Assembly: GCF_945952365.1 (NCBI RefSeq)
Contig: NZ_CAMFHX010000011.1
Location: 1 to 64,000, forward strand
Length of the DNA stretch: 64,000 bases
DNA from: an uncultured Cetobacterium sp.
Lineage (GTDB): Bacteria; Fusobacteriota; Fusobacteriia; Fusobacteriales; Fusobacteriaceae
Direction of reading: 5' to 3'
Shown: piece by piece, positions 25,933-34,009 of the stretch
How positions within the stretch are numbered: the stretch's first letter is position 1
Layout: each line of letters begins with the position of its first letter
Position numbers and translations under genes: made by a program
The notes under the pieces: model-generated
What the model was told of the DNA's origin: nothing
What the model saw: the letters and a program-made list of their open reading frames with translations, nothing else
Databases searched by the model: none

Positions 25933-26439
25933 ATGAAAATACTTATTACGTACTCATCAAAAACTGGAAATACTGAAAAAGTAGCGAAAGCTATTCATGA
26001 AAATATTCCACAAGCTAGTCTTCTACCAATTTCAGAAATTGTTAATTTAGACTACGATTTAATCTTTGTTGGAGGATGGATTGATAGAGCTACTTTCGAT
26101 CAAACAGCTTTAACTTTAGCTAAGCAAATATTCGATAAAAATGTAGCTTACTTCTTTACCTTAGGTGCTTATCCTGATTCTGACCATGCAAAAGATTGTA
26201 TAACTAATATTGAAACATTATTAAAAGATAATAACAACAATATTCACGGTGGATATTTCTGTCAAGGTGCTATTGATCCTAAGCTTATAGCTTGGTTTTC
26301 AACACTACCTTCAGACCACAAAATGGCTCCAAGTGAAGAAAGAACAAAAAGATGGGACGCTGCTAAATCTCATCCAGATGAATCTGATTTAAACAAAGCA
26401 AAAGAATTTGCACTATCTATAATGAATTCAATAAAATAA
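25933..26439 (+). CDS. hmuF: Flavodoxin family protein of heme locus (HmuF-like)
   Basis: A 168-residue flavodoxin-like protein. The FMN-phosphate loop is SSKTGNTEKVAK near residues 9-20, with FVGGWIDRATF and FTLGAYPDSDHAKD near the isoalloxazine site. The C-terminal extension (LPSDHKMAPSEERTKRWDAAKSHP) is longer than in electron-transfer flavodoxins and holds several His. In Fusobacterium nucleatum a flavodoxin-like protein from the heme operon has been reported to bind heme and reduce anaerobilin. The position after tonB and across from the radical-SAM operon supports that role here. AGGAGG precedes the ATG. Confidence 0.85.
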   Translation: MKILITYSSKTGNTEKVAKAIHENIPQASLLPISEIVNLDYDLIFVGGWIDRATFDQTALTLAKQIFDKNVAYFFTLGAYPDSDHAKDCITNIETLLKDNNNNIHGGYFCQGAIDPKLIAWFSTLPSDHKMAPSEERTKRWDAAKSHPDESDLNKAKEFALSIMNSIK

Positions 26440-26451
26440 CTATATAAAAAT

Positions 26452-26483
26452 AAAAGGAAGAGATTTAAATTTCTCTTCCTTTT
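26452..26483. terminator. Bidirectional terminator between flavodoxin and HutX-like genes
   Basis: AAAAGGAAGAGA and TCTCTTCCTTTT form a perfect 12-base stem around an 8-base loop. It sits between the convergent flavodoxin and HutX-like genes. Confidence 0.88.
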
Positions 26484-26490
26484 CTCATTT

Positions 26491-26961
26491 TTATAAACTC
26501 TTAAAACTATCAACACATTCTTGAATTAATTCTTTTTTCTCATCTCTAGGAACATAGATTCCGAAGATTTCTTTTTCGTCTTCTCCATAGAATCTAATTG
26601 AATAGCTTTCTCTTCCGAACATAACATCTTTTACTAAGAAAATCTCTTTTATCTTATCAACACTTAAGTGTCCTCCAATTGAAGAGTTTTTATCATGGAA
26701 GTTGAAATATCCATGGGCATAGAATCCTTCAGCAAACTTATCTTGAATCTCAATTACAAATGCTGGTGTTATAACTATTAAAAATACTCTTTCCCAACTT
26801 CTTAAAACTGCAAATAGATCATCTATTTTAGCTACGTCATATTTTTTTACTGTTGGAGCTTGTCTTAAAACTTCTATTAATGGCATCTCTAACTCTTTTG
26901 CCACTTTACTTAAAGATGCTTTCACATCATTTGCAAGTATTTCTTGTATTTTATCTCTCAT
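26491..26961 (-). CDS. hutX: HutX/ChuX-type cytoplasmic heme-binding protein
   Basis: A 156-residue protein of the HutX/ChuX/HuvX family. The N-terminal DKIQEILANDVKASLSKVAKEL matches the family's helical start. YAHGYFNFHDKNSSIGGHL carries the histidines placed around the heme site, and the C-terminus has IFGIYVPRDEKKEL. It carries heme within the cytoplasm, handing it to the degrading enzyme or taking it from the importer. The ATG chosen has AGGAGG seven bases ahead; an upstream in-frame start would put the promoter inside the coding region. It belongs to the heme regulon by promoter similarity to the HugZ-like gene. Confidence 0.88.
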   Translation of the reverse strand: MRDKIQEILANDVKASLSKVAKELEMPLIEVLRQAPTVKKYDVAKIDDLFAVLRSWERVFLIVITPAFVIEIQDKFAEGFYAHGYFNFHDKNSSIGGHLSVDKIKEIFLVKDVMFGRESYSIRFYGEDEKEIFGIYVPRDEKKELIQECVDSFKSL

Positions 26962-26972
26962 GAAAATCCTCC

Positions 26973-27021
26973 TACATACTTTATGTAAGTAAAATATATT
27001 ATATTTTAAAAACTTTGTCAA
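26973..27021 (-). promoter_or_regulatory. hutX promoter with TACATA-N3-TATGTA dyad at the transcription start
   Basis: Minus-strand TTGACA (27016-27021), 17 bases, TATATT (26993-26998). The -35 begins one base after the stop codon of the upstream yihY-type gene. A perfect TACATA-CTT-TATGTA dyad (26973-26987) covers the predicted start and leader, placed as a repressor site. ACAAAGT lies at the -35 edge, as in the other heme promoters of this locus. Confidence 0.6.
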
Positions 27022-28212
27022 TCAAATATTTTTAAAATAATCTATTACTTTTATATTTTCATCAAAAGATACTACTTCAATGTCTAAATTTTCTCCAACC
27101 ATTTCTAAATCTTCATACAATTTTTTAAAAGTTATTATTTCTACACACATTGTTAATTTGTACCTTTTTTCTTCTACACTATCACTCTCTATAATCGAAA
27201 CATATTCTAACTTTCTAAGCTCTTCTAGTATATTTTTACTTAATTCTAAAGGTATTTTTAATTCTTCAGAAATTTCAAGGGCAGTGACAGCTTTTTTATT
27301 ATCTAAGTAGTTTTTTACTAAAAATAATAAAACTTTTTTTGTAACTAAATACTTTGATTTGAAATTAATTTTTTTTATATCCTCTATCTTCCCCAAGTTT
27401 TCTCTATTTTGTAAAATATATGAAAAATGAGCTCCAATCAATATTAAAAACCAAACAACTTTAAGCCAAATTAACGATAGCAGTAAAACAGAAAAACTAC
27501 CATATATTTTATTATATGTTGCTATTATTATTTGTAGTTTCAATAATAACATATTACTTTGATTTAGAAAAAATGAAACTACAAAGCTACTCCAAATAGT
27601 TGGAACTAACGCTACTTTTGTATTTGGTAAAACCATATAAAAGAATATAAAAAAGATCCACAAAGCAAAATAGGGTGCCACTAAATTCAATATATGTTCT
27701 GTATAAAAAAATTCTAACTTTATATTATTTAAAATATTAGCACCTATTACACTTATCGGAAGCATAAAAAATACCAGTAGATAATCACTAACTTTTCTAA
27801 AAAAACCTCTAGTTTTTTTAATGCCCCAAATACTATTAAGTGCTTTCTCTATAACTGAAAACATTGAAACAATAACCCATCCCAAAGATACAAAACCGAC
27901 TCCTGCTATAACTCCATTTCTTGTACTCTGCAATAAGTTTTGTGCTATATCCAATATCACTTTAACTGTTTCCTCATTCAAAGGAGAACTTTCAGTTAAT
28001 TGTCTCAAGTAATAGCTATCTATCCCAAACCATCTAGCTATACTAAAAGCTATAGCCAACAATGGAATAAATGATAAAGTTGTGAAGTAACATAGTGTAT
28101 TAGCCCATAGATTTGAATTTGAACGTTTATAGTTTTCTAAAGCCCCTTTAATTTGACTATAAAAATGTGTTAGCTGCAATTCGTTTATGTAATTTCTAAT
28201 ATTATTTATCAT
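27022..28212 (-). CDS. YihY/BrkB family inner-membrane protein
   Basis: A 396-residue protein. The first 280 residues match the YihY/BrkB (formerly RNase BN-like) membrane family: ANTLCYFTTLSFIPLLAIAFSIARWFG near 35-65, VGFVSLGWVIVSMFSVIEKALNSIWG near 105-130, and GSFSVLLLSLIWLKVVWFLILIGAHFSY near 235-265, with about six helices. The C-terminal 110 residues look like a winged-helix domain (ALEISEELKIPLELSKNILEEL), an extension also seen in other family members. Function is uncertain; the old ribonuclease assignment is not supported for this family. It is upstream of hutX but separated by that gene's promoter. Confidence 0.85.
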   Translation of the reverse strand: MINNIRNYINELQLTHFYSQIKGALENYKRSNSNLWANTLCYFTTLSFIPLLAIAFSIARWFGIDSYYLRQLTESSPLNEETVKVILDIAQNLLQSTRNGVIAGVGFVSLGWVIVSMFSVIEKALNSIWGIKKTRGFFRKVSDYLLVFFMLPISVIGANILNNIKLEFFYTEHILNLVAPYFALWIFFIFFYMVLPNTKVALVPTIWSSFVVSFFLNQSNMLLLKLQIIIATYNKIYGSFSVLLLSLIWLKVVWFLILIGAHFSYILQNRENLGKIEDIKKINFKSKYLVTKKVLLFLVKNYLDNKKAVTALEISEELKIPLELSKNILEELRKLEYVSIIESDSVEEKRYKLTMCVEIITFKKLYEDLEMVGENLDIEVVSFDENIKVIDYFKNI

Positions 28213-28280
28213 CGTATCATCCTCCTGAAGTATTATTTCCTATTCTATCATTTTTTTCCTTTATAATTTATTATTTTACA

Positions 28281-28315
28281 AAAAATTAAAAGAACCTCAA
28301 ACGAGGTTCTTTTAA
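28281..28315 (-). terminator. Terminator of the glutamate fermentation operon
   Basis: TTAAAAGAACCTC / GAGGTTCTTTTAA perfect 13-base stem with an AAAC loop, followed on the minus strand by TTTTTTG. It lies about 75 bases after the citF stop. Confidence 0.85.
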
Positions 28316-28390
28316 AACGGGGGGATATTACTTTATTCACACTTTTATTCTTTATTATATTTTTTAGACCAAATTTTTTCTAAAAAAGTT

Positions 28391-29932
28391 TTAATTTTTA
28401 ATTTTTTTTATTGTATCTATAACAGTTCCATCTCTATACTCTACAACTGCTACAATTTCATCCTCAAACTCAATATCATTTTCTTGTCCTGTCATAGCTT
28501 TTGCAATTGCTCTTAACTCTTCAATTGTTTTTATTGGAAGCTTCGATTCTTTAAATCTCTCTATTAAATCTTTTCTTAAAGGATTTATTGCAATTCCTCT
28601 TTCAGTTACAAGGATATCTACTGTTTCTCCTGGAGTTGTTAAAGTCGTAACCTTATCTTTCACTACAGATAATCTCGAGTTAACAAGTTGAGATACTATT
28701 ATACAAAGCTTAGATCCAGCAGCTGTATCTGAATGTCCACCTGATCCTCCCATTATAACACCATTAGAACCAGTTGTAACATTTACATTAAAGTTTGTGT
28801 CAATCTCTGTCGCTCCTAAAATAACAACATCCAGCTTATTTACTACAGCTCCTTTATTGTTTGCATTTGCATACATCGATGCTGACATAGTTATATGCGC
28901 TGAATTCTCTTTAGCTGATTTTATAGCCTCTAAATCAAAGCACTGTACATCAAACAACGCCTTAAATAATCCCTCTTTATACATATCAACTATATAACCT
29001 GTTATTCCTCCTGAAGCAAAACTTCCACAAATCTCTTTTTGCTTCATTATATTTTTAAGTTGAGCTGCCACTGCTAAAGATATTCCTCCTGCTCCTGTTT
29101 GGAAACTCATACCATTTTTCAAATATCCAGATTCCTCTATAAATTTAGCCGTTAAATCTGCTACTTTTAATCCTATCGGATTCTTAGTTATTTGAGTTGT
29201 TCCTGAAACAATCCCTTTCGGATCTCCAATAGCATCCACAACTAAAACATAATCAACATTTGTTTGATTTATTTCTATTGTTGAATTTGGAAACTCTACT
29301 AAATTATCAGTTATCGCTACAACGATATCAGCTAACTCTGCATCCGTATGAGCATACCCTAAAGCTCCACAAGCAGATTTTCCATCTACACCATTTATAT
29401 TTCCATATTCATCACTAGTAGGTGCTGCCATAAATGCAATATCTATATTTCTCTCTCCTGATTCAAATATTCTTGCTCTTCCACCATGTGTATGCATAAT
29501 TGCAGGTTTAGAAAGTTTCCCATTTGATATAGCCTCTGCCACTGGTCCAGAAATATAAGCTGCATATATTCCTGTTACAATCTTATCCTCCATCATCTTT
29601 ACTAACCCTTTATGACATGGAAAAATCGAACTTGCTGCAATCGTTATATCTTTATAACCTCTTTTAGCAATCTCCTCCATAACCATATTTAAAACGAAAT
29701 CTCCATTTCTCAAGTGGTGATGAAAAGATACAACCATCCCATCTCTCAAAGGTAATCTATCCATCAATTCATTTAAATCTCTATATAATTTAGAATCCTC
29801 TCTAGTTATGGTTTTAAATTTAAAATCCTTTTTTACCAATCCATCTTTTTTTGAAAGGTATCCCTCATACTGCTTTACCTCTCCATACCCATCTATAAAT
29901 TCAGGAATATCTCTTCCTAAAATATTTTTCAT
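28391..29932 (-). CDS. citF: Citrate/citramalate lyase alpha subunit (acyl-carrier CoA-transferase type)
   Basis: A 513-residue CoA-transferase-fold subunit with full CitF features: VVSFHHHLRNGDFVLN near 105, HTHGGRARIFESGERNIDIAF near 150, GSGGHSDTAAGSKLCIIVSQL near 395 and the C-terminal VTERGIAINPLRKDL. In the complex it moves the acyl group on the ACP subunit onto the substrate. Citrate lyase and citramalate lyase are homologous. Its place as last gene of a glutamate-mutase/methylaspartate operon makes citramalate lyase, giving acetate and pyruvate, the likely activity. The accessory genes citC, citX and citG are absent here. Confidence 0.9.
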   Translation of the reverse strand: MKNILGRDIPEFIDGYGEVKQYEGYLSKKDGLVKKDFKFKTITREDSKLYRDLNELMDRLPLRDGMVVSFHHHLRNGDFVLNMVMEEIAKRGYKDITIAASSIFPCHKGLVKMMEDKIVTGIYAAYISGPVAEAISNGKLSKPAIMHTHGGRARIFESGERNIDIAFMAAPTSDEYGNINGVDGKSACGALGYAHTDAELADIVVAITDNLVEFPNSTIEINQTNVDYVLVVDAIGDPKGIVSGTTQITKNPIGLKVADLTAKFIEESGYLKNGMSFQTGAGGISLAVAAQLKNIMKQKEICGSFASGGITGYIVDMYKEGLFKALFDVQCFDLEAIKSAKENSAHITMSASMYANANNKGAVVNKLDVVILGATEIDTNFNVNVTTGSNGVIMGGSGGHSDTAAGSKLCIIVSQLVNSRLSVVKDKVTTLTTPGETVDILVTERGIAINPLRKDLIERFKESKLPIKTIEELRAIAKAMTGQENDIEFEDEIVAVVEYRDGTVIDTIKKIKN

Positions 29933-29953
29933 TAGAACACCTCACCTTTAAAA

Positions 29954-30826
29954 TTAATCTATTAAACCAATCATTTCAGCAATCTCTAAAGTCTGAATAG
30001 CTCTGTTTATAATTGGAAGGTCAACCATTTTCCCATCTAAAGAGAATACTCCTAACCCATCTTTTTCTGCTTCCTCTTTTGCTGCCATTACTCTCAGGGC
30101 GTGATTTATCTCTTGCTTTGTTGGAGAGTATACATTATGAATTGTATCTATCTGTCTTGGGTTAATAGCTAATTTACCTGTAAATCCTAACATCTTAGCT
30201 TTTCTAGAATCAGCTTCTAAGCCTTCGTAATCATTTGTATCTGTAAACGGAGTATCTACAGCATCTATTTTTAAAGCTTTACATGCATTTACAATTTTAG
30301 TTCTAGCATAAAATAACTCATCTGAATCCCGAGTTCTTTTTACTGCTAAATCTGCTGCTAAATCCTCTCCGCCTAACAATACAGCTTCTATCCTTTTCGA
30401 ACTTTTCAAAGTTTCATAAACTGTTTCTACACCATATGCTGTTTCAACTAGTGCGTGAACTTTTATCTCTCCTATTTCAAACCCTTCCTCTTTTTCAATT
30501 CTTTCCAACTCTTTTTCTAATACAGATATATCCTCTGGAGTCGCCTTTGGTAAAAGAATTGCATCTGGCTTTAATCTAGCCATTTTGTCAATATCCTCCA
30601 TCGCAAAAGGTGATGATAACGGATTTATTCTTATTACAACTTCTGTATCTCCATAACTCATTGTTTTCATAGCTTCTGTAACTAATATTCTTGCTGCGTC
30701 CTTTTCCGTTAAAGCCACAGCATCCTCTAAATCAAATATAACTGAATCTGCTCCAAATGTATCTGCTGTCTGAAGCATTCCTGGATTATTTCCAGGCATA
30801 AATAACATTGTTCTTCTTAATTTCAC
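29954..30826 (-). CDS. citE: Citrate/citramalate lyase beta subunit
   Basis: A 290-residue TIM-barrel lyase subunit. Recognisable are LRRTMLFMPGNNPGM at the start, DSVIFDLEDAV near 35 and VVIRINPLSSP near 65. Others are the ALVETAYGVE and LLGGEDLAADLAVKRT strands, and GFTGKLAINPRQI near 215. It cleaves the acyl-ACP-bound intermediate to pyruvate (or oxaloacetate for citrate lyase). Translation starts at GTG with GAGGTG in front. In this operon the citramalate reaction is the most likely one. It lies between citD and citF with about 25-base spacers. Confidence 0.9.
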   Translation of the reverse strand: MKLRRTMLFMPGNNPGMLQTADTFGADSVIFDLEDAVALTEKDAARILVTEAMKTMSYGDTEVVIRINPLSSPFAMEDIDKMARLKPDAILLPKATPEDISVLEKELERIEKEEGFEIGEIKVHALVETAYGVETVYETLKSSKRIEAVLLGGEDLAADLAVKRTRDSDELFYARTKIVNACKALKIDAVDTPFTDTNDYEGLEADSRKAKMLGFTGKLAINPRQIDTIHNVYSPTKQEINHALRVMAAKEEAEKDGLGVFSLDGKMVDLPIINRAIQTLEIAEMIGLID

Positions 30827-30852
30827 ACTAACACCTCACCTTAAAGGAAAAT

Positions 30853-31113
30853 TTAATAACCTCTTTTTACAGCTCCTTCAATTCTAGCTCTTATCGTATA
30901 ATCTAGAGCACCTTTATCTTGAGCTTTAACCAATATTGATGTAATCCCCATCTCTTTTAGTTTCTCTTTTATAAGATTTCTTATATGATTTCCAAACTGT
31001 TTTTCTACAACACTTTCTAATTCAATGATAATTCCATTCTCTGATGGAGTTAACATAATAAATATATCGTTAGATTCTAATGTTCCACACTTCGCTGGTT
31101 TATTTATTGTCAT
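30853..31113 (-). CDS. citD: Citrate/citramalate lyase acyl carrier protein (gamma subunit)
   Basis: An 86-residue carrier protein. The attachment site for the phosphoribosyl-dephospho-CoA prosthetic group is Ser14 in CGTLESND, matching the family's AGTLESSD at the same residue number. The rest (IIIELESVVEKQFGNHIRNLI and GALDYTIRARIEGAVKR) is typical. It shuttles the acetyl/acyl group between the alpha and beta subunits. It precedes citE by 26 bases and is separated from mal by a hairpin. Prosthetic-group synthesis genes are not nearby and must be elsewhere. Confidence 0.92.
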   Translation of the reverse strand: MTINKPAKCGTLESNDIFIMLTPSENGIIIELESVVEKQFGNHIRNLIKEKLKEMGITSILVKAQDKGALDYTIRARIEGAVKRGY

Positions 31114-31147
31114 TTTTTCACCTCTTATACTATTCTATAAAATTAAA

Positions 31148-31176
31148 GGAAAAGGTAGGATTTTCCCACCTTTTCC
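31148..31176 (-). terminator. Intra-operon hairpin between mal and citD (partial terminator)
   Basis: On the minus strand GGAAAAGGTGGG and CCTACCTTTTCC pair over 12 bases (one G-T) around an AAAAT loop, followed by TTTAATTTTATAG. It lies directly after the mal stop and before citD in the same direction. It may reduce expression of the lyase genes or protect the mal end of a processed mRNA. Confidence 0.65.
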
Positions 31177-31191
31177 AGAATCAAAAGTCTA

Positions 31192-32433
31192 TTACTTTCT
31201 TCTGTTTACTAAAGCTTCTACTCTACTCATTTCGTTGAATACGATCATAAATCCTTCGTCAACACCCATTCCTGGTTTAGCTAATACTTGAAGAGCTCCA
31301 CAAGCCATAGCTATATTTGTAGTAACCTCAGCTGATCTGTTAGTTTCGTTACAAGTTCCACCTGAATATGATCCGATTCCAACTTTATTACAATAAAGAA
31401 TTGCTTCTGCTATGTTATTTACTCCTCCTAGATCTGGAGTTTTTATTTGAACTACGTGACCTGCTTTTGCATCTGCGAAAGCTACGATATCCTCGTAAGT
31501 GTTACACCACTCATCAGCAACTAACTCTATTCCCATATCTCTTCTATCAACCTCAGCTGTCAATGCTGCTAAAGCTTCAATCTGCTTATCTCTATCCTCT
31601 ACGTCCATAGGACCTTCAATTCTTAATTTAAATGGTTTTGCTGCATCCACTAAAGTTTGTAAGTAATCTGCCATTTTTACAGTATCACAATCAAATGCTG
31701 CTCCAATTGTTCCATATACATCTATATGTAAAATAGGTGCGTAATTCTCTGTATCTCTTAAATGAATGATTCTATCTCTTAACCATCCAACATACTCAAG
31801 TAACAGTTCCCCTTTGTTTCCTAATTTAGTTTCAACATGATTTATTAAAGCATGAGGTAAAACATCAGCAGATTTTATTATCATTTTATCTGCATTCTCA
31901 TATCTGTTATCTCCTGATTGAGTAAATATAGGTCTCTTAGAAATTTCTAAACCTGTATTGTAGTCTTTTTGAATAACTTCAGCCATAGTTACTTTTCTAG
32001 CTTTTGCTACTGCATCTAATAAAGCTTGAGTAATTCCATATCTGATTGCAGTATGTAATCTTTTTCCATCAAGTAACATTCCATCAAACTCTTCTGCTAA
32101 ACATTTAAAGTTTTCTAACTCTTTTCCTATTAATTTTGGAGCTATCTCTTTTTCAATTACAGGAATGAAATCTTTAGCTAAGAATAATGGGTCTCTTCCT
32201 CCCGCACCTGAATATTGTACTGCTGCACAATCTCCAAAAGCAACTTGACCATCTTCTAAAATAAGTTGTACAGATATTGATTCTCCAGCTTGTCTTATCG
32301 AAGAGAATCCTTCTGTCATAGTTTCTCCTACATAAGCAAAACCATCATGCCCTGCTCCCTTTTTTATAGCTCTTTGATCATCGAAATAGAATCCTGTTTT
32401 TCCTGCTGAACATACTACATCAACTATTCTCAT
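31192..32433 (-). CDS. mal: Methylaspartate ammonia-lyase
   Basis: A 413-residue enolase-superfamily enzyme that removes ammonia from 3-methylaspartate to give mesaconate. The catalytic residues fall at the same numbers as in the Clostridium tetanomorphum enzyme: His194 (in ADVLPHALINHVE), Lys331 (VVQIKTPDLGG), and magnesium ligands Asp238 (LHIDVYG), Glu273 (RIEGP) and Asp307 (VADEW). Length also matches. It follows glmE in the operon, after a spacer holding a hairpin. This is the second step of the methylaspartate route. Confidence 0.97.
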   Translation of the reverse strand: MRIVDVVCSAGKTGFYFDDQRAIKKGAGHDGFAYVGETMTEGFSSIRQAGESISVQLILEDGQVAFGDCAAVQYSGAGGRDPLFLAKDFIPVIEKEIAPKLIGKELENFKCLAEEFDGMLLDGKRLHTAIRYGITQALLDAVAKARKVTMAEVIQKDYNTGLEISKRPIFTQSGDNRYENADKMIIKSADVLPHALINHVETKLGNKGELLLEYVGWLRDRIIHLRDTENYAPILHIDVYGTIGAAFDCDTVKMADYLQTLVDAAKPFKLRIEGPMDVEDRDKQIEALAALTAEVDRRDMGIELVADEWCNTYEDIVAFADAKAGHVVQIKTPDLGGVNNIAEAILYCNKVGIGSYSGGTCNETNRSAEVTTNIAMACGALQVLAKPGMGVDEGFMIVFNEMSRVEALVNRRK

Positions 32434-32456
32434 TTTAATTCCTCCTGATTTTTGTG

Positions 32457-32473
32457 AGGGGAATACCTCCCCT
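32457..32473 (-). other. Intercistronic hairpin between glmE and mal
   Basis: AGGGGA and TCCCCT form a 6-base GC-rich stem in a very AT-rich spacer, about 25 bases before the mal start and just ahead of its AGGAGG. There is no U-tract, so RNA processing, stability or translational control is more likely than termination. Confidence 0.5.
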
Positions 32474-32529
32474 AACTTTTATAAATAAATCAATTTTATA
32501 ATCTTTTCTATTCAAACTATTTTATTAAA

Positions 32530-33987
32530 CTATTTCCCCGCTGGTCTTCCAATTAAAGTTCCTTTTCCTACAGCAAATATATCATCTACAGTCATTTGGA
32601 AACTGATTTCTCTTCCTTCAAATGCTGCTCTCTCTTGTAACTTTGCAGTATGGAAAGCTTTAATATCCTCTGATAATGGTAAGTTTCCTGCATTTAAGTA
32701 TCTGATCATTCCGTTGTTATCTCTTGCTGGTAACATTTTTCCTGCATTATACTTAGATGGTGCAAACGGAATATCTAAAACTCCTTGCTCGAAAGCTTTA
32801 ACAGTTCCTACTGCTAAATCTCCCTCTCCTAACTCTAACACTTTATCTATAATTTGTTTTACTTCTTTTTTAATCATATCTTTTTCAAATTGAACCTCTT
32901 CAGAGTTTGGTAACTTTTGACCTCTTAATAGGTTTAACACCATTTTTGTTGCTCTGATACCCATTGCATTTGCTTCTTTTGTTGGTACTCCAATAGCTTC
33001 ATGAGGTGTTTTTACGATAACTTTTGTTGCTCCTGCTAATGCTGCTGCTGAAGCACCATTTGAAATTACTCCAAACGCTTTAGCTTCATCCTCTGGGAAT
33101 CCACCCATCCATTGATGGAATACAGATGTCAGTTGCATGTTTTCATATCCAAACTCTTTACAATACTCTTCAGCTTGCTCCATCATAGATCTCACTGCTG
33201 CAACGTCTTGAACTAAGTTTCCACATTGTCCATATCCTAAAGTTATATTTTTAACTCCTTGCTCAGCTGCTAATAAACACTCAATTATTTGAACTGCGTT
33301 TGATACTGATGGCGGAACTAAAGTTCCTGTTAGTGGTCCAAATGGTTCTCTGTTGATAGATACTCCTTTTTCTTCATATAATCCAACTAATCTATCACAA
33401 TATTGCCAATCTCTTATTGTTTGCTCAAGAGTAACTGATTTTGCGTAAGGAATGTTATAAGATATTCCTCCACCTTCGTTTGAAGTATATCCTGCTGCTA
33501 ACATTATCTCTGATAATAATCTCGCATCTGGAGTTCCATGTCTTAATTGTAAAGGTAGATTTACTGCTTCTACAACCTCTCTACAACCTTTAACTCCATG
33601 GTTTACACCTGGGAATCCGTTAAGTAATGATCTTCCAGCTTTTTTAGACTCCTCTATTCCTTTTTCGCAATTCTCATATTTATTTTGTCTTGTATAAGAA
33701 TCTATAGTTGAAGGTAGTAAATCTGCTCCTCCTTCAGTATCTAAGAAGTTTAATAACTCTATATGTTGCTCTACTAAAGCTACTCCTGCTCTTGGTTGAG
33801 CTAGTGTTATATTTTTAGATTTAGCATCTATTAACTTTTTAGCAAAATTTTTGTGCTCAGGTAATGTTTTATGGTAAGCTACTGCTTCTTCTAAATCTAC
33901 ATCCGCTCCTGTTGGCCATTGTTTTAAAACTTCTTCTCTCACTTTAAAGAACTCTTCTTCAGTCCATTTTTTAAATTTTAAATTCAT
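32530..33987 (-). CDS. glmE: Methylaspartate (glutamate) mutase, epsilon subunit
   Basis: A 485-residue TIM-barrel catalytic subunit. Characteristic stretches are [18 protein letters not shown] near 63, [29 protein letters not shown] near 150, [18 protein letters not shown] near 218 and [12 protein letters not shown] near 255. With the B12-binding subunit GlmS it interconverts glutamate and 3-methylaspartate by an adenosylcobalamin radical mechanism. It sits between glmL and mal, in the standard order for the pathway. Confidence 0.97.
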   Translation of the reverse strand: MNLKFKKWTEEEFFKVREEVLKQWPTGADVDLEEAVAYHKTLPEHKNFAKKLIDAKSKNITLAQPRAGVALVEQHIELLNFLDTEGGADLLPSTIDSYTRQNKYENCEKGIEESKKAGRSLLNGFPGVNHGVKGCREVVEAVNLPLQLRHGTPDARLLSEIMLAAGYTSNEGGGISYNIPYAKSVTLEQTIRDWQYCDRLVGLYEEKGVSINREPFGPLTGTLVPPSVSNAVQIIECLLAAEQGVKNITLGYGQCGNLVQDVAAVRSMMEQAEEYCKEFGYENMQLTSVFHQWMGGFPEDEAKAFGVISNGASAAALAGATKVIVKTPHEAIGVPTKEANAMGIRATKMVLNLLRGQKLPNSEEVQFEKDMIKKEVKQIIDKVLELGEGDLAVGTVKAFEQGVLDIPFAPSKYNAGKMLPARDNNGMIRYLNAGNLPLSEDIKAFHTAKLQERAAFEGREISFQMTVDDIFAVGKGTLIGRPAGK

Positions 33988-34009
33988 CGATCAGACTCCT
34001 CCTCAAAAC

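Noticed and set aside
27022-28212. Ribonuclease BN
   Set aside because: Old label for YihY-type membrane proteins; the real RNase BN is a metallo-beta-lactamase-fold RNase Z.
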